Assembly (NCBI RefSeq): GCF_907165045.1
Contig: NZ_CAJRAU010000002.1
Span: forward strand, 620,001 to 684,000
Direction of reading: 5' to 3'
Length of the DNA stretch: 64,000 bases
Origin: Dyadobacter linearis
GTDB lineage: Bacteria > Bacteroidota > Bacteroidia > Cytophagales > Spirosomataceae
Shown here: positions 9,871-20,810 of the stretch, piece after piece
Layout of the letters: each line of letters starts with the position of its first letter
How positions within the stretch are numbered: the stretch's first letter is position 1
Notes under the pieces: model-generated
Told to the model about the DNA's origin: nothing
Seen by the model: only the letters and a program-made list of their open reading frames with translations
The model's database searches: none
Program-made: the position numbers and the translations under genes

Positions 9871-10455
9871 TTAAAATAAAAACATAGAGCAGATAAATAT
9901 GCTCACAATCAGCTTTTTACGAACATAAGAAGTGATTGACTCGGACGAGATCTGCAAATATCTTTTCACAGTTTCCCGGGACAGGCTGAGGCGCGCGGCT
10001 ATTTCTGTGTACTTCAATCGCTCGTGGCGGCTCATTAAATAAACCTGTCGCTGTTGGGGCGGAAGGCGGTCGATCGCTTCGTCGAGCAGGAGGTATTGGG
10101 TACTTTCCTCGTAATTGTCCTCAGTAGCGAAATCCTGATTATCGTCCAGCTCGCTGGTCAGTTCGTTTTCCAGTGCGTTCCTTTTCAGGCAGTTGAGTGC
10201 ATGGTTTTTAGATATTACGTACAAATACCCTTTGAAATTACGGACAGAGAAGAGCTCCTCGCGGTTTATCCAGATCTTTAAAAATATATCCTGCACCACT
10301 TCCTGTGCCAGTTCGTGTGACCTGGTAATGCGGAATAAGTGGGAGCCGAGCCGGTTGTGGTATTTGTTGAAAATGGTACTGAAAGCTTTTTCATCCCCCC
10401 GCGCAACCAGCAGAAGCAACTCACTGTCTTCGTCTATGATGGGTAAGTCAGACAT
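9871..10455 (-). CDS. ECF sigma-70 factor of the SusC/FecR locus
   Basis: 194 residues. Region 2 is visible at ~20-90 (KYHNRLGSHLFRITRSHELA, then QEVVQDIFLKIWINRE) and region 4 at ~130-180 (LPPQQRQVYLMSRHERLKYT, then EIAARLSLSRETVKRYL). The C-terminus is unusually hydrophobic (LIVSIFICSMFLF), a feature seen in other Bacteroidota ECF sigmas paired with FecR. It precedes the fecR gene by about 90 nt on the same strand and probably drives transcription of the susCD operon. A TACATTTG sequence on the minus strand (10521-10528) could be its own -7 element, but no good -33 partner is seen. Confidence 0.92.
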   Translation of the reverse strand: MSDLPIIDEDSELLLLVARGDEKAFSTIFNKYHNRLGSHLFRITRSHELAQEVVQDIFLKIWINREELFSVRNFKGYLYVISKNHALNCLKRNALENELTSELDDNQDFATEDNYEESTQYLLLDEAIDRLPPQQRQVYLMSRHERLKYTEIAARLSLSRETVKRYLQISSESITSYVRKKLIVSIFICSMFLF

Positions 10456-10626
10456 ATTGAAGCAGATAAACCAATGGGACTATACTCTGCAAACGCACAA
10501 TAATGGAAATTCTACTAGAACAAATGTAATTTATTTAATGGTTTTGTAACCAGACATTAAGTTTAATCCCCGAATTGCTTTTGTGAAAGAACTGCCGCTG
10601 GTGAGGCAGGCTACTTTCAATATACC

Positions 10627-11715
10627 ATGGAAAACTGGAAAGCAATTGCATTCTTACTAGCTGCTGGGCAGGGGTTTATTTTGAGCCTGTCACTGATCGT
10701 GCGGGGGGCGAGAGGTCCGAAAGCCAGTTTTTTCCTTGGGTTAATCCTTTTTGTCCTTTCGCAGGAGCTGCTGAATGCGTGGGGGATGCAGGTGCGTTAC
10801 CACCAGCAAGCCGGCGCGTTTCGTTTCTGGAACTATCAGAGTTATCTGGTGCTGCCTCTTGCGCTGTGGTTTTTCGCGCGGCTTACCACCTTGCCCGATT
10901 ATCACTTCAAAAAAAAATACTGGCTATTCTTTCTTCCCATTGCCGCGGAGATCGGTTTTCGCTGTTTCTGGCAGGCATATGCCAGCTCCTTGCAACTGAA
11001 GCGGACATCTTTGCTCGATAATAATTTCTGGTTTTTATGGACTGAAATACTGCCAATAGTCGGGATGATTCTTGTTTTATGGATCTACGCAAAGAAGCTT
11101 TCGCGGTTCCGTATTGCCTGGCAGAGGCAGCTGGCCAGGTTGAAACCGATTCAATACCTGCGTTTATATGGGTTATTTGGCTTTATGATTTTGCTGACTG
11201 TGCTCTGGTTCTCGGGTGTGATATTAGCTTGGCCGATTTTCTCGTGGGTGAATTTTCTGCTCACAGTGTGCCTGTTTGGAATGGGTTATCTAGGCTACCT
11301 GAACCCCGACTTTTTTATCCTGCCCACACTTCAGGCACCAAAATCAACTGAGAAACCTGAGTTTTTTCAGTACAATGATCTGGCCGAATTGCAGCGGCTG
11401 CACGCCGCTTTCACAACCGACGCGCTGCATACCCGATCGCGCCTTACGCTCGAAGATGTCGCTGCGCATTTGAATTTGCCTGCCCGTTACGTGTCGTACC
11501 TGGTGAATACGCATTGCGCTTCCAATTTTACCAGTTTCGTAAATGGGTTCCGGGTGAACGAGGTGATATGCAAACTGGGGGATCCGAAAGAGCAGCATAA
11601 GACCGTACTGGCGCTGGCTTTTGAGGCGGGTTTTAATTCGAAATCTACTTTCAATCAGGTATTTCGTCAGCGTACCGGTAAGTCGCCTTCACAGTACCTG
11701 CCGGCTCAGAAGTAG
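10627..11715 (+). CDS. Membrane-anchored AraC-family transcriptional regulator
   Basis: 362 residues. The first ~235 residues contain about seven hydrophobic segments (for example AIAFLLAAGQGFILSLSLIV and SYLVLPLALWFFA). A soluble tail follows, with an AraC-type double helix-turn-helix at ~270-360: LTLEDVAAHLNLPARYVSYL for the first helix pair, and VLALAFEAGFNSKSTFNQVF with FRQRTGKSPSQYL for the second. This layout of a multi-pass membrane N-terminus plus AraC domain is common in Bacteroidota. It is divergent from the ECF sigma gene with a 171-nt gap, so it may regulate the sugar locus, although this is only positional evidence. The ligand is unknown. Confidence 0.88.
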   Translation: MENWKAIAFLLAAGQGFILSLSLIVRGARGPKASFFLGLILFVLSQELLNAWGMQVRYHQQAGAFRFWNYQSYLVLPLALWFFARLTTLPDYHFKKKYWLFFLPIAAEIGFRCFWQAYASSLQLKRTSLLDNNFWFLWTEILPIVGMILVLWIYAKKLSRFRIAWQRQLARLKPIQYLRLYGLFGFMILLTVLWFSGVILAWPIFSWVNFLLTVCLFGMGYLGYLNPDFFILPTLQAPKSTEKPEFFQYNDLAELQRLHAAFTTDALHTRSRLTLEDVAAHLNLPARYVSYLVNTHCASNFTSFVNGFRVNEVICKLGDPKEQHKTVLALAFEAGFNSKSTFNQVFRQRTGKSPSQYLPAQK

Positions 11716-11820
11716 CTGTCCGGAAACGCGATTCTGGACGTCCCAAAATGCATTGCAGGGCGCTTTAAGCGTTTTTGTGCGCTTTTTTTGTGTTTTGGTC
11801 AAACACTAATGCTTTCGAAA

Positions 11821-12960
11821 ATGAATGCAAAATTTGCGCTGCTGCTAATTATTTTATGGACTTCTTCCACTGTTAGTAAATCTCAGGTTCCTTCTGAAAA
11901 GAAGCGCTGGTTTGAAATCCAAGTAAATAAAAATGTGGAGCTGCTGGGCTTCGTTTATTTCCTTGGCTACGAAGGCGCGCAGGCCGAAACGAGCGATTAT
12001 TCGCCCCGCACGAAAGCGCGTTATGCATACGGACTGGATTTGTATCGCCAATATAAAGCTTTCGAAAACAGCAAAAATCTGGCCGTCGCGATCGGTTTTG
12101 CGCAGGATATCTGGCTGGATTATTTCATTAATCTCCTTGTTCAGCTCGACGATTTTCCTAATGCGAAGCTGCGAGACGATATTGATCCCACCTATTATCT
12201 CCGGTTTTCTTCAAAAAAAGATACAACAGAAGCGAAAACGAATGCAGTAGCTTTTATTGACGCGATGAACGGGTTATGGCGGGAAGTTGATTTTGACACT
12301 TACCTTACACAAAACCAACCGAAATACGCGAATGCGATAGCACAGGTAAAAAGCGGCTTGCCTGACAGCAGCTTCATACCGACCATGGAAAAGTTTTACC
12401 AGGCTCACCTTGACGCTTACAAGCTGGTTCCAAGCCTTACTATCCCGCCGGGAATGGGTTTCGGGGTCAAATACGGGGCGCAGGATAAGACCTTTGCTTT
12501 CCATGTTTTTGGCGCATTTCACATCCCAAATTTTAAAGATTCGCTAACACTTGATATGGGTTTCAACGATCAAAAACATCTCCTGGAACTTAGTACACAT
12601 GAATTCGGGCATTCATTTGTGAACCCGGTGGTCGATGAGCTTCCGGGAAATATGTTTTCCGAAACGGAAAGTCTTTTTGAGCCAATTAAAAAAGTAATGT
12701 CCAACCAGGGCTATACAGCCTGGAAAGCCTGCGTTTACGAACATTTCGTTCGTGCAGGGGAGATCATTATTTCCCAAAATAGGGGTAATGCAGGTGATAC
12801 GCAACGATTGCGGACGCATTATGAACAAGACCGGAAGTTCATTTACCTGCCACTTATACTGGAAGAATTTTCGAAATATAACAAATCGGCCAGCATAAGT
12901 TACAGGCAAGCTGTCCGCGCCGCGATGGCGGGGCTGATCGACGAGGCTCGAAAAAAATAG
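11821..12960 (+). CDS. DUF4932-like exported putative zinc metallopeptidase
   Basis: 379 residues from MNAKFALLLIILWTSS, which starts a clean signal peptide; an ATG 33 nt upstream would add an unlikely leader. The protein resembles DUF4932 proteins: ELLGFVYFLGYEG near the N-terminus and the gluzincin-like motif HEFGHSFVNP at residues 260-269 (His260, Glu261, His264), followed by a downstream YEHFVRA that could provide the third ligand. It is probably periplasmic or secreted. It stands alone after the AraC gene (105-nt gap). A distant relative, at 46276-47688, lacks the first His of this motif. Peptidase activity is inferred from the motif and not demonstrated. Confidence 0.7.
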   Translation: MNAKFALLLIILWTSSTVSKSQVPSEKKRWFEIQVNKNVELLGFVYFLGYEGAQAETSDYSPRTKARYAYGLDLYRQYKAFENSKNLAVAIGFAQDIWLDYFINLLVQLDDFPNAKLRDDIDPTYYLRFSSKKDTTEAKTNAVAFIDAMNGLWREVDFDTYLTQNQPKYANAIAQVKSGLPDSSFIPTMEKFYQAHLDAYKLVPSLTIPPGMGFGVKYGAQDKTFAFHVFGAFHIPNFKDSLTLDMGFNDQKHLLELSTHEFGHSFVNPVVDELPGNMFSETESLFEPIKKVMSNQGYTAWKACVYEHFVRAGEIIISQNRGNAGDTQRLRTHYEQDRKFIYLPLILEEFSKYNKSASISYRQAVRAAMAGLIDEARKK

Positions 12961-12984
12961 GCCCAAAGTCGAAACTTATACTAC

Positions 12985-13746
12985 TCAGTAAATTGTCGGT
13001 TTCATTCTAATTTCAACTCTCCTGTTGAACCTACGGTTGCGCTCGCTGTCGTTTGGCGCGACTGGCATTGTGCTGCCAAATGCTTTGCTTTTGATCCGGG
13101 ATGGGGAAACATTCCTGGAAATAAGATATTGCCTGATCACACTTGCCCGATCGACGGACAGAACATAGTTTTTATCCGCATCGCCGACATTGTCGGTGTG
13201 GCCGGCCAATTCGATTTGAAGATCCTCGTGCCTGATCATATAATCAACGACCTGTTCCAGTTCCGGGCGCGACCTGCCGGCCATGTTTGTATTGCTTTGG
13301 ATGAAATACAATGTTGATGTAATATCCTCCCGAAGTACGGGTCTGGTAAATTCTGAGTTGGTATTAGCCTCCGTATTTTCTGCAACCTTCTCATTTCCAG
13401 CTGCTTTCGGCGTCAGATAAAACACTTCGGTAGCATTGATCTCGTCGGCAAGAATGGATTCATTCAATGTCTCATAACCCGGAGCATAAATGGAAAATGT
13501 GGTGGTATCTGTGACTGGAATTTTGTATTGATAATTATTGTCCTGAATGAGCGGCACAATCTGCTTTCCCGCATTCTGGCTTACGATGAGAATGTTAGCG
13601 TTGATTGGTCTGAAAGTTTCCCTATCCAAAACCCGGATCGTGACTTTCGACCTGGAAGCCGCAGTTTTTTTACTTTGTTGCTCCTGACATAAAGCAGTTG
13701 CACAGGTGGCGAGAAACAGAATTGTAGCTAAAACAGGCGTTTTCAT
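12985..13746 (-). CDS. OmpA-family peptidoglycan-binding outer-membrane protein
   Basis: 253 residues with a signal peptide (MKTPVLATILFLATCATALC). Residues ~30-115 form a beta-rich domain of the kind seen as N-terminal extensions in Bacteroidota OmpA proteins (KVTIRVLDRETFRPINANIL). Residues ~140-253 are the OmpA C-terminal domain: LEQVVDYMIRHEDLQIELAG, HTDNVGDADKNYVLSVDRA, RIKSKAFGSTMPVAPNDSE and RRVEIRMKP. It is expected to bind peptidoglycan and tether the envelope. The gene is convergent with the DUF4932 gene (24 nt between stops) and divergent from the thiamine operon. Confidence 0.9.
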   Translation of the reverse strand: MKTPVLATILFLATCATALCQEQQSKKTAASRSKVTIRVLDRETFRPINANILIVSQNAGKQIVPLIQDNNYQYKIPVTDTTTFSIYAPGYETLNESILADEINATEVFYLTPKAAGNEKVAENTEANTNSEFTRPVLREDITSTLYFIQSNTNMAGRSRPELEQVVDYMIRHEDLQIELAGHTDNVGDADKNYVLSVDRASVIRQYLISRNVSPSRIKSKAFGSTMPVAPNDSERNRRFNRRVEIRMKPTIY

Positions 13747-13872
13747 AGCATCTCATATTTAAGCTGTTAACAGATCATATCTCGATTAATTGTAAAGATT
13801 ACTAATATATGGAAGTTACTGGTTAAAGACTAAGACGGCAAAGATGCCCGTCTTAATTTTGCAAAAACAAAT

Positions 13873-13902
13873 TTTGATAACCGGTATTTTCAAATAGCTT
13901 TG
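13873..13902 (+). promoter_or_regulatory. Bacteroidota-type promoter of the thiamine operon
   Basis: TTTG at 13873-13876 and TAGCTTTG at 13895-13902 match the Bacteroidota -33 (TTTG) and -7 (TAnnTTTG) elements exactly, with 18 nt between them. Transcription would start near 13909, at the 5' edge of the TPP riboswitch. No mapped start is available. Confidence 0.75.
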
Positions 13903-13904
13903 TC

Positions 13905-13990
13905 GAAACTTTAGGGGTGTCCCGATATGCGGACTGAGATAATACCCTTTGAACCTGATGCAGTTAGTACTGCCGAAGGGAAAAGTAAGA
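13905..13990 (+). promoter_or_regulatory. TPP riboswitch (THI box)
   Basis: The conserved core is present in order: GGGGTG at 13914-13919, ACTGAGAT at 13932-13939, ACCCTTTGAACCTGATGCAG at 13944-13963, and CTGCCGAAGGGAAAAG near 13970-13985. It sits about 80 nt before thiS and directly after the promoter, so thiamine pyrophosphate should repress the whole operon. No intrinsic terminator is obvious between it and thiS, so control may act at translation. Confidence 0.95.
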
Positions 13991-14066
13991 GATACTGCTA
14001 TTGTATCTCAATGAATCTTTCCATAAGGTCCATTCCTGAAGTTTTTCTCACAAAACGTTTTTCAGA

Positions 14067-14270
14067 ATGGAAATTACCGTCAACGATCAATCCCGAGAAA
14101 TTCCCGAAGCATATTCGGTGCAGCAACTTTTGTCCGGCCTTTTCCCGGATACTTCCACAGGTATTGCTGTCGCGATCAACCAATCTGTGCTCGCAAGATC
14201 AGAATGGGAGCGACACTTGCTCCAACCCAACGACCGCATTACGCTGATCAAAGCCACACAGGGCGGCTAA
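14067..14270 (+). CDS. thiS: Sulfur carrier protein ThiS
   Basis: 67 residues with the ubiquitin-like ThiS fold: MEITVNDQSREIPEAYSVQQ at the start, GIAVAINQSVLARSEWE in the middle, and the obligatory C-terminal Gly-Gly (KATQGG). The C-terminal glycine is adenylated and thiocarboxylated, and delivers sulfur to ThiG for the thiazole ring. It is the first gene after the TPP riboswitch. The adenylating partner ThiF is not found elsewhere in this operon. Confidence 0.95.
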   Translation: MEITVNDQSREIPEAYSVQQLLSGLFPDTSTGIAVAINQSVLARSEWERHLLQPNDRITLIKATQGG

Positions 14271-14312
14271 CAGTCACTTTTCCAACTCCCGACTTCAATT
14301 ATTCACCGGTGA

Positions 14313-16238
<1,926 letters not shown>

Positions 16239-16242
16239 CTAA

Positions 16243-17628
16243 ATGAAAATCATTATTATATCCCGTCCTGACTTCTTTCCAGGCGAGGGGAATGCAATCA
16301 ACCGGCTTTTTCAGGATGGAATGGTAAATCTGCATTTGCGGAAGCCGGAGTGTTCAAGAGAAGACTTGTGTGAGTTGATCAAGTCCATTGATCCGGACTA
16401 TCACAGCAGGCTTTCGTTGCACCAGCACCACGATCTCGCAGCGGAATTTGGTATAAAAGGATTGCATTTTCCCGAAAAGCAGCGTGAAGCAACCGGTGAG
16501 GAGATTTGGCGAGATCTGGTCGCAAAAGGTTACCGGCTCAGCACTTCTATTCATGACCTGGCGGAGCTGGAAAGATTATCCGATGCATTCAGCTACACCT
16601 TTTTCGGGCCGGTTTTCGATAGTATTTCAAAAGCAGGTTACAAAGGTGTCTTGGATGAAGATTTCGTTTTAGCAAAAAATAGAAACGCACCGAAAGTGAT
16701 CGCACTGGGCGGGATCAATGCATCTAATATTCAAAAAATCCAAGGAATGAACTTCGATGGAGCGGCTCTGCTTGGCGCAGTCTGGCAAGAAAATCAATCA
16801 TTAAAATCAATTGAATCAATTAAATCAATTGATCCAATTGATTCATTTAATCTGGGAACCGGGGGCTTAAGCCCCCGGCAATTGATTGGGGCTGAGCTGC
16901 GCCAGCAGTTTCCTGCTGCAATTGAGACAAGCCCGGAGCAATTTATTGCAAAAGGGCAAAGCCCAAAAAAATCAATTGCCGGCGGCTTCAGCCGCCGGAT
17001 AACAAGAGATGGAAGGCTGCAATTTGTGTCAAATGAGAATGGTGAAATTTCTCATGTTCAGAGCATTTTATTGGCATTGGAGGCTGGTTGTAAATGGATT
17101 CAGCTGCGGGTGAAAGGCAGGCCGGAAGATGAGGTTTTAGAACTGGCGGAAAAGGCTAAGTTTCTGTGTGACAGCTTTGATGCAAAACTAATCATCAATG
17201 ATTTTCCTCATGTAGCGAAAAGTGTAAATGCTTACGGTTTGCATCTGGGGCTGGATGATATGCCTTTGCGCGAAGCCCGGAAAATTGTGGGCGAGGAAAT
17301 GATCCTCGGTGGCACTGCCAATACACTGCAACACGTAATTCAGCGAATTGAAGAAGGCGCTGATTATGTGGGTCTGGGACCGTATCGTTTCACGACGACC
17401 AAGCAAAATCTCAGCCCGATCCTTGGTTTGGAAGGTTACCAGCGCATTTTACATGAACTCTCTTTACGTAAGTGCTACATTCCGATCATCGCGATCGGCG
17501 GCATTCGACAAGAAGATATTGCAGGTTTGAAAGCGGCGGGCTTGTATGGCGTGGCGATGTCTTCGGCATTGATTAACTCAGAAAATACAAAGAAAACAAT
17601 ACAGAATATCCAGCAAATACTATGTTAA
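16243..17628 (+). CDS. Fused TenI-like and thiamine-phosphate synthase (ThiE) protein with repeat-derived linker
   Basis: 461 residues holding two related TIM barrels. Residues 1-186 resemble TenI/ThiE ([48 protein letters not shown]) and may be the TenI-like partner. Residues ~257-461 are a standard ThiE ([39 protein letters not shown] [19 protein letters not shown]). ThiE joins the thiazole and pyrimidine phosphates. The linker (~187-256) is low complexity and is encoded by inverted hairpin repeats, not by typical protein sequence. An out-of-frame ATG at 17009 would give a normal ThiE start if one base were added, so this may be a recent fusion, a frameshift or a sequencing error. It overlaps thiG by 7 nt. 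Confidence 0.85.
   Translation: MKIIIISRPDFFPGEGNAINRLFQDGMVNLHLRKPECSREDLCELIKSIDPDYHSRLSLHQHHDLAAEFGIKGLHFPEKQREATGEEIWRDLVAKGYRLSTSIHDLAELERLSDAFSYTFFGPVFDSISKAGYKGVLDEDFVLAKNRNAPKVIALGGINASNIQKIQGMNFDGAALLGAVWQENQSLKSIESIKSIDPIDSFNLGTGGLSPRQLIGAELRQQFPAAIETSPEQFIAKGQSPKKSIAGGFSRRITRDGRLQFVSNENGEISHVQSILLALEAGCKWIQLRVKGRPEDEVLELAEKAKFLCDSFDAKLIINDFPHVAKSVNAYGLHLGLDDMPLREARKIVGEEMILGGTANTLQHVIQRIEEGADYVGLGPYRFTTTKQNLSPILGLEGYQRILHELSLRKCYIPIIAIGGIRQEDIAGLKAAGLYGVAMSSALINSENTKKTIQNIQQILC
16859..16998. repeat. Inverted pair of 20-nt hairpin repeats inside the TenI-ThiE gene
   Basis: The left copy is CCGGGGGCTTAAGCCCCCGG (16859-16878, a perfect palindrome) followed by CAATTGATT. The right copy is AATCAATTG followed by CCGGCGGCTTCAGCCGCCGG (16979-16998). 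They form a BIME-like 140-bp unit with 29-bp terminal inverted repeats. Between them are two smaller hairpins: CAGCAGTTTCCTGCTG (16904-16919) and GGGCAAAGCCC (16954-16964). The whole unit is read through by the thiE frame without a stop. The right copy has the same architecture as the repeats at 59254-59560. Confidence 0.85.
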
Positions 17629-18389
17629 CGATAGCAGATAAAATATTCACTTCCAGGCTGTTCACCGGCACGGGTAAGTTTAGTTCTTCGGTTTTGATGG
17701 AAAAAGCATTGGTTGCTTCCGGCTCGGAGCTGGTGACGGTGGCACTCAGGCGTGTCGATATGCAGGATCGGCAGGATGATCTTTTGCTGCATTTAAATCA
17801 TCCCCAAATTATTTTACTACCTAATACTTCCGGCGTCAGGAATGCTAAGGAGGCGGTTTTTGCTGCGCAGCTTGCGCGGGAGGCACTGGAAACGAACTGG
17901 CTCAAACTGGAAATTCACCCGGATCCCAAATACCTGATGCCCGACCCTATTGAAACCCTGAAAGCAACGGAGGAACTGGCCAGGCTGGGCTTTGTGATAT
18001 TGCCCTACATTCACGCAGATCCGGTTTTGTGTAAACGACTGGAAGAGGCAGGCGCGGCCGCAGTGATGCCGCTTGGGTCGCCGATTGGCAGTAATAAGGG
18101 GTTGAAAACGATCGATTTTCTGGAAATTATCATCGAGCAAAGTAAGGTACCTGTGATCGTCGACGCAGGAATCGGTGCGCCTTCCGACGCTGCAAAGGCT
18201 ATGGAAATCGGTGCCGATGCGGTGCTGGTCAATACCGCCATTGCAGTCGCAGGTGATCCGGTGGCGATGGCGATCGCATTCAAAATGGCCGTCGAGGCCG
18301 GGAGAATGGCATTTGAAGCGAAGCTGGGTGACCAGAAAAACAGGGCAGTCGCGAGCAGCCCCTTAACCGCGTTTTTAGATGAGCTTTAA
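17622..18389 (+). CDS. thiG: Thiazole synthase ThiG
   Basis: 255 residues, full length. ThiG builds the thiazole phosphate from deoxyxylulose phosphate, dehydroglycine and ThiS thiocarboxylate. Seen here are [20 protein letters not shown] at the start, [15 protein letters not shown], the Schiff-base lysine in [10 protein letters not shown] (Lys95), [33 protein letters not shown] and [17 protein letters not shown]. It overlaps the ThiE fusion upstream by 7 nt and thiH downstream by 11 nt, so translation is coupled. ThiG usually works in a complex with ThiH. Confidence 0.97.
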   Translation: MLTIADKIFTSRLFTGTGKFSSSVLMEKALVASGSELVTVALRRVDMQDRQDDLLLHLNHPQIILLPNTSGVRNAKEAVFAAQLAREALETNWLKLEIHPDPKYLMPDPIETLKATEELARLGFVILPYIHADPVLCKRLEEAGAAAVMPLGSPIGSNKGLKTIDFLEIIIEQSKVPVIVDAGIGAPSDAAKAMEIGADAVLVNTAIAVAGDPVAMAIAFKMAVEAGRMAFEAKLGDQKNRAVASSPLTAFLDEL

Positions 18390-19485
18390 GGAGATATTCG
18401 AGCAGCATAAGTGGGACGAGGTGAAAGAAAGCATTTACCAAAAAACCGCCGCTGACGTGGAAAATGCGCTATTTAAACAAAAGCGAACACTGGAAGATTT
18501 CAAAGCGCTGATATCCCCGGCTGCCGCTGCCTATCTCGAACCGATGGCGCAGCTAAGTCAGAAAGTGACGCAAAAGCGGTTTGGTAAAACCGTCCAGATG
18601 TATATCCCGCTGTATTTGTCCAATGAATGCACGAATATCTGTACTTATTGCGGTTTTAGTCTGGATAATAAGGTGCGCAGACGCACGCTGAGCGAAGACG
18701 AGATTTTGCAAGAAATTGCTGTGATCAAAGCGCTGGGTTATGATCACGTTTTGCTGGTAACCGGCGAAGCGAACCAGACGGTTCATGTTGATTATTTTAA
18801 AAAAGTGCTGAAACTGATCCGGCCGCATTTTTCGATGATTTCCCTGGAAGTGCAGCCACTGGATACCGATGAATATGAGGAGCTTATCCCGCTTGGGTTG
18901 AACACAGTGCTGGTTTATCAGGAAACTTATCACCAGGAAGATTATAGAAAACATCACCCGAAAGGGAAAAAGTCAAACTTCAATTACCGCCTGGAAACGC
19001 CCGACCGGTTGGGAAAAGCCGGTATTCACAAAATGGGCCTGGGTGTGCTGATCGGCCTCGAAGATTGGAGAACGGACAGTTTTTTTACCGCATTGCACCT
19101 CGACTATCTTGAAAAAACCTACTGGCAAACGCGTTACAGTCTCTCATTTCCCCGATTACGCCCTTTCTCGGGAGGTTTGGAACCTAAAGTAGAGATGACC
19201 GACAGGGAATTGGTACAACTTATTTGCGCCTATCGCATTATGAATGAGGAGGTTGAGCTCTCGCTTTCTACACGGGAATCTGAAAAGTTCAGAGATCATT
19301 GCATTGCATTGGGAATCACTTCTATCAGTGCGGGCAGCAAAACCAACCCCGGCGGCTATGCGGTTGCTCCCGAGTCGCTGGAACAGTTTGAAATATCGGA
19401 CGAGAGGACGCCCGCACAGATTGCGCAACTGATCAGAAGCAAGGGTTATGAGCCGGTTTGGAAGGATTGGGACAGGTTTATGTGA
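18379..19485 (+). CDS. thiH: 2-iminoacetate (dehydroglycine) synthase ThiH
   Basis: 368 residues. ThiH is a radical-SAM enzyme that cleaves tyrosine to give dehydroglycine for the thiazole ring. The cluster motif CxxxCxxC is Cys84, Cys88 and Cys91 ([13 protein letters not shown]). Other signatures are [53 protein letters not shown] and [15 protein letters not shown]. It overlaps thiG by 11 nt and is the last gene of the operon. No terminator is clear in the 160 nt that follow. Confidence 0.96.
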   Translation: MSFKEIFEQHKWDEVKESIYQKTAADVENALFKQKRTLEDFKALISPAAAAYLEPMAQLSQKVTQKRFGKTVQMYIPLYLSNECTNICTYCGFSLDNKVRRRTLSEDEILQEIAVIKALGYDHVLLVTGEANQTVHVDYFKKVLKLIRPHFSMISLEVQPLDTDEYEELIPLGLNTVLVYQETYHQEDYRKHHPKGKKSNFNYRLETPDRLGKAGIHKMGLGVLIGLEDWRTDSFFTALHLDYLEKTYWQTRYSLSFPRLRPFSGGLEPKVEMTDRELVQLICAYRIMNEEVELSLSTRESEKFRDHCIALGITSISAGSKTNPGGYAVAPESLEQFEISDERTPAQIAQLIRSKGYEPVWKDWDRFM

Positions 19486-19645
19486 AATTTTCAAAAACTA
19501 GCTTAACACCTAAAATGGCAATTGATATGATTCAACCATTGAAAACCACAATTCAGACCTAATACCATTTTACCTGATGTGCCCATTTGAGATATTTGAC
19601 ATACAAAATAACACCTATTAGCTACGTCAAATAAACCACTTTCAA

Positions 19646-20041
19646 ATGAGAACATCTATTAGCCATGATTATTTCGCTGACCAGCGTCAGCCCAATGAAT
19701 TCCAGGGATCGAATGCAATCGTAGTGTACCACCTGGGAAGAGCCTTGTCCGTTGCGGGCCGCGATGTCGCGTACCTTGAAGGCGTGGGCAACTATACTTT
19801 TGTATGTACGAAATCCAACCGCTACCTCGTGGCCAAATGCCTCAAAACGGTTCAGGAAGTATTGGGCGGCGACTTTGTGCGGGTCCACAAATCGTATTCT
19901 GTCAACCGCTACCATATCAGGCAGCGCTGGTTTGACAACATCCAGTTGCACTGCGGCAAAAACATTCCGATCGCCCGCAGGCGCCTGAGCAGCACACACG
20001 AGGCACTCTCGGCTGCGGCTATTTCCCCATCCAGTTTTTAA
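19646..20041 (+). CDS. Orphan LytTR DNA-binding regulator
   Basis: 131 residues made up almost only of a LytTR domain (~30-118): VAGRDVAYLEGVGNYTFVCT, KTVQEVLGGDFVRVHKSYSV and NIPIARRRLSS. No receiver domain is present. The gene is convergent with the LytTR response regulator, and their 3' ends overlap by 23 nt. An 8-bp inverted repeat (TATTTGAC at 19593-19600, GTCAAATA at 19626-19633) lies just upstream of the start and could be a binding site, although spacing alone does not prove this. Whether it is controlled by the neighbouring kinases is unknown. Confidence 0.82.
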   Translation: MRTSISHDYFADQRQPNEFQGSNAIVVYHLGRALSVAGRDVAYLEGVGNYTFVCTKSNRYLVAKCLKTVQEVLGGDFVRVHKSYSVNRYHIRQRWFDNIQLHCGKNIPIARRRLSSTHEALSAAAISPSSF

Positions 20042-20810
20042 AATCGTTCACCCGCTCCCTGCTCACGATCGCTTCTTTTTCGAAGGCAGGCTTGAGTGTC
20101 AGAGCCAGGCGGTTATTGTAGTAAGGCTGCATTTGAGTAACCGCCTGGTGGGTAACGATAATCCCTCTGTTGATGCGGAAAAAGCGGGCAGGGTCAAGAA
20201 ATTCATCGAGTTCTTCCATTTTGTAGTCGACCACGAATTTCTGACCCTGGTGGTTTTTGAAAAAACACAAACCTTCATCAATGTAGAAAAAAGCGATTTC
20301 GGAAGTTTCCACCGAAAGCATGCGCGCTCCTTGTTTCACGAGGAAGCGCTTTCTGTATTCCACCGGCGCCTGGTGCAGCTTTCTTAATATCGTTTCAATG
20401 TCGGTCGGGAGCGCGGAAGGAGAGGGGGCTAAGCGGGCGCTCGTGAGGTCGTAGTATTTGTTTATACTTCTTAATAAATCCTCCTTTTGAACCGGTTTAA
20501 GCAGATAATCGACACTTTTTACCTTGAATGCCTGCAATGCATATTCATCATAAGAAGTGGTGAAAATGACCGTGCTTTTGATCTCGATCCGGTTGAATAT
20601 TTCAAAGCTCTGCCCGTCGGCCAGTTCGATATCCAGGAAAATAATATCCGGCTCGCTTTCTCCGGCCGCACGGTTTTCGCTGATCCATTCCACCGTCGCT
20701 TCAATGCTCGGCGTGGCGCCTTTGATCACAAAATCCGGCGCTACTTCTTCCAACAGCTTGGTCAATTTCCGGACAGCGAGTTTCTCATCCTCGACAATTA
20801 AGATATTCAT
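20019..20810 (-). CDS. LytTR-family response regulator
   Basis: 263 residues: a receiver domain at 1-120 with the phospho-acceptor Asp60 in DIIFLDIELADG and the acidic pair in LIVEDEK, then a linker and a LytTR DNA-binding domain at ~155-255 (QGARMLSVETSEIAFFYIDE, RFFRINRGIIVTHQAV). It is the partner of the two histidine kinases upstream on the same strand. Its start overlaps the stop of the adjacent kinase gene by 4 nt (ATGA type). The 3' end overlaps the convergent orphan LytTR gene. Confidence 0.93.
   Translation of the reverse strand: MNILIVEDEKLAVRKLTKLLEEVAPDFVIKGATPSIEATVEWISENRAAGESEPDIIFLDIELADGQSFEIFNRIEIKSTVIFTTSYDEYALQAFKVKSVDYLLKPVQKEDLLRSINKYYDLTSARLAPSPSALPTDIETILRKLHQAPVEYRKRFLVKQGARMLSVETSEIAFFYIDEGLCFFKNHQGQKFVVDYKMEELDEFLDPARFFRINRGIIVTHQAVTQMQPYYNNRLALTLKPAFEKEAIVSRERVNDFKNWMGK

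Noticed and set aside
11761..11776. CGCTTTAAGCG followed by T run, as a terminator after the AraC gene
   Set aside because: The stem would be only 3-5 bp with an impossible or tiny loop; too weak to call.
13832..13854. Hairpin AAGACGG...CCGTCTT before the thiamine promoter
   Set aside because: It lies between divergent genes, so no upstream plus-strand gene would need it; could be chance or a weak site, with no support for a role.
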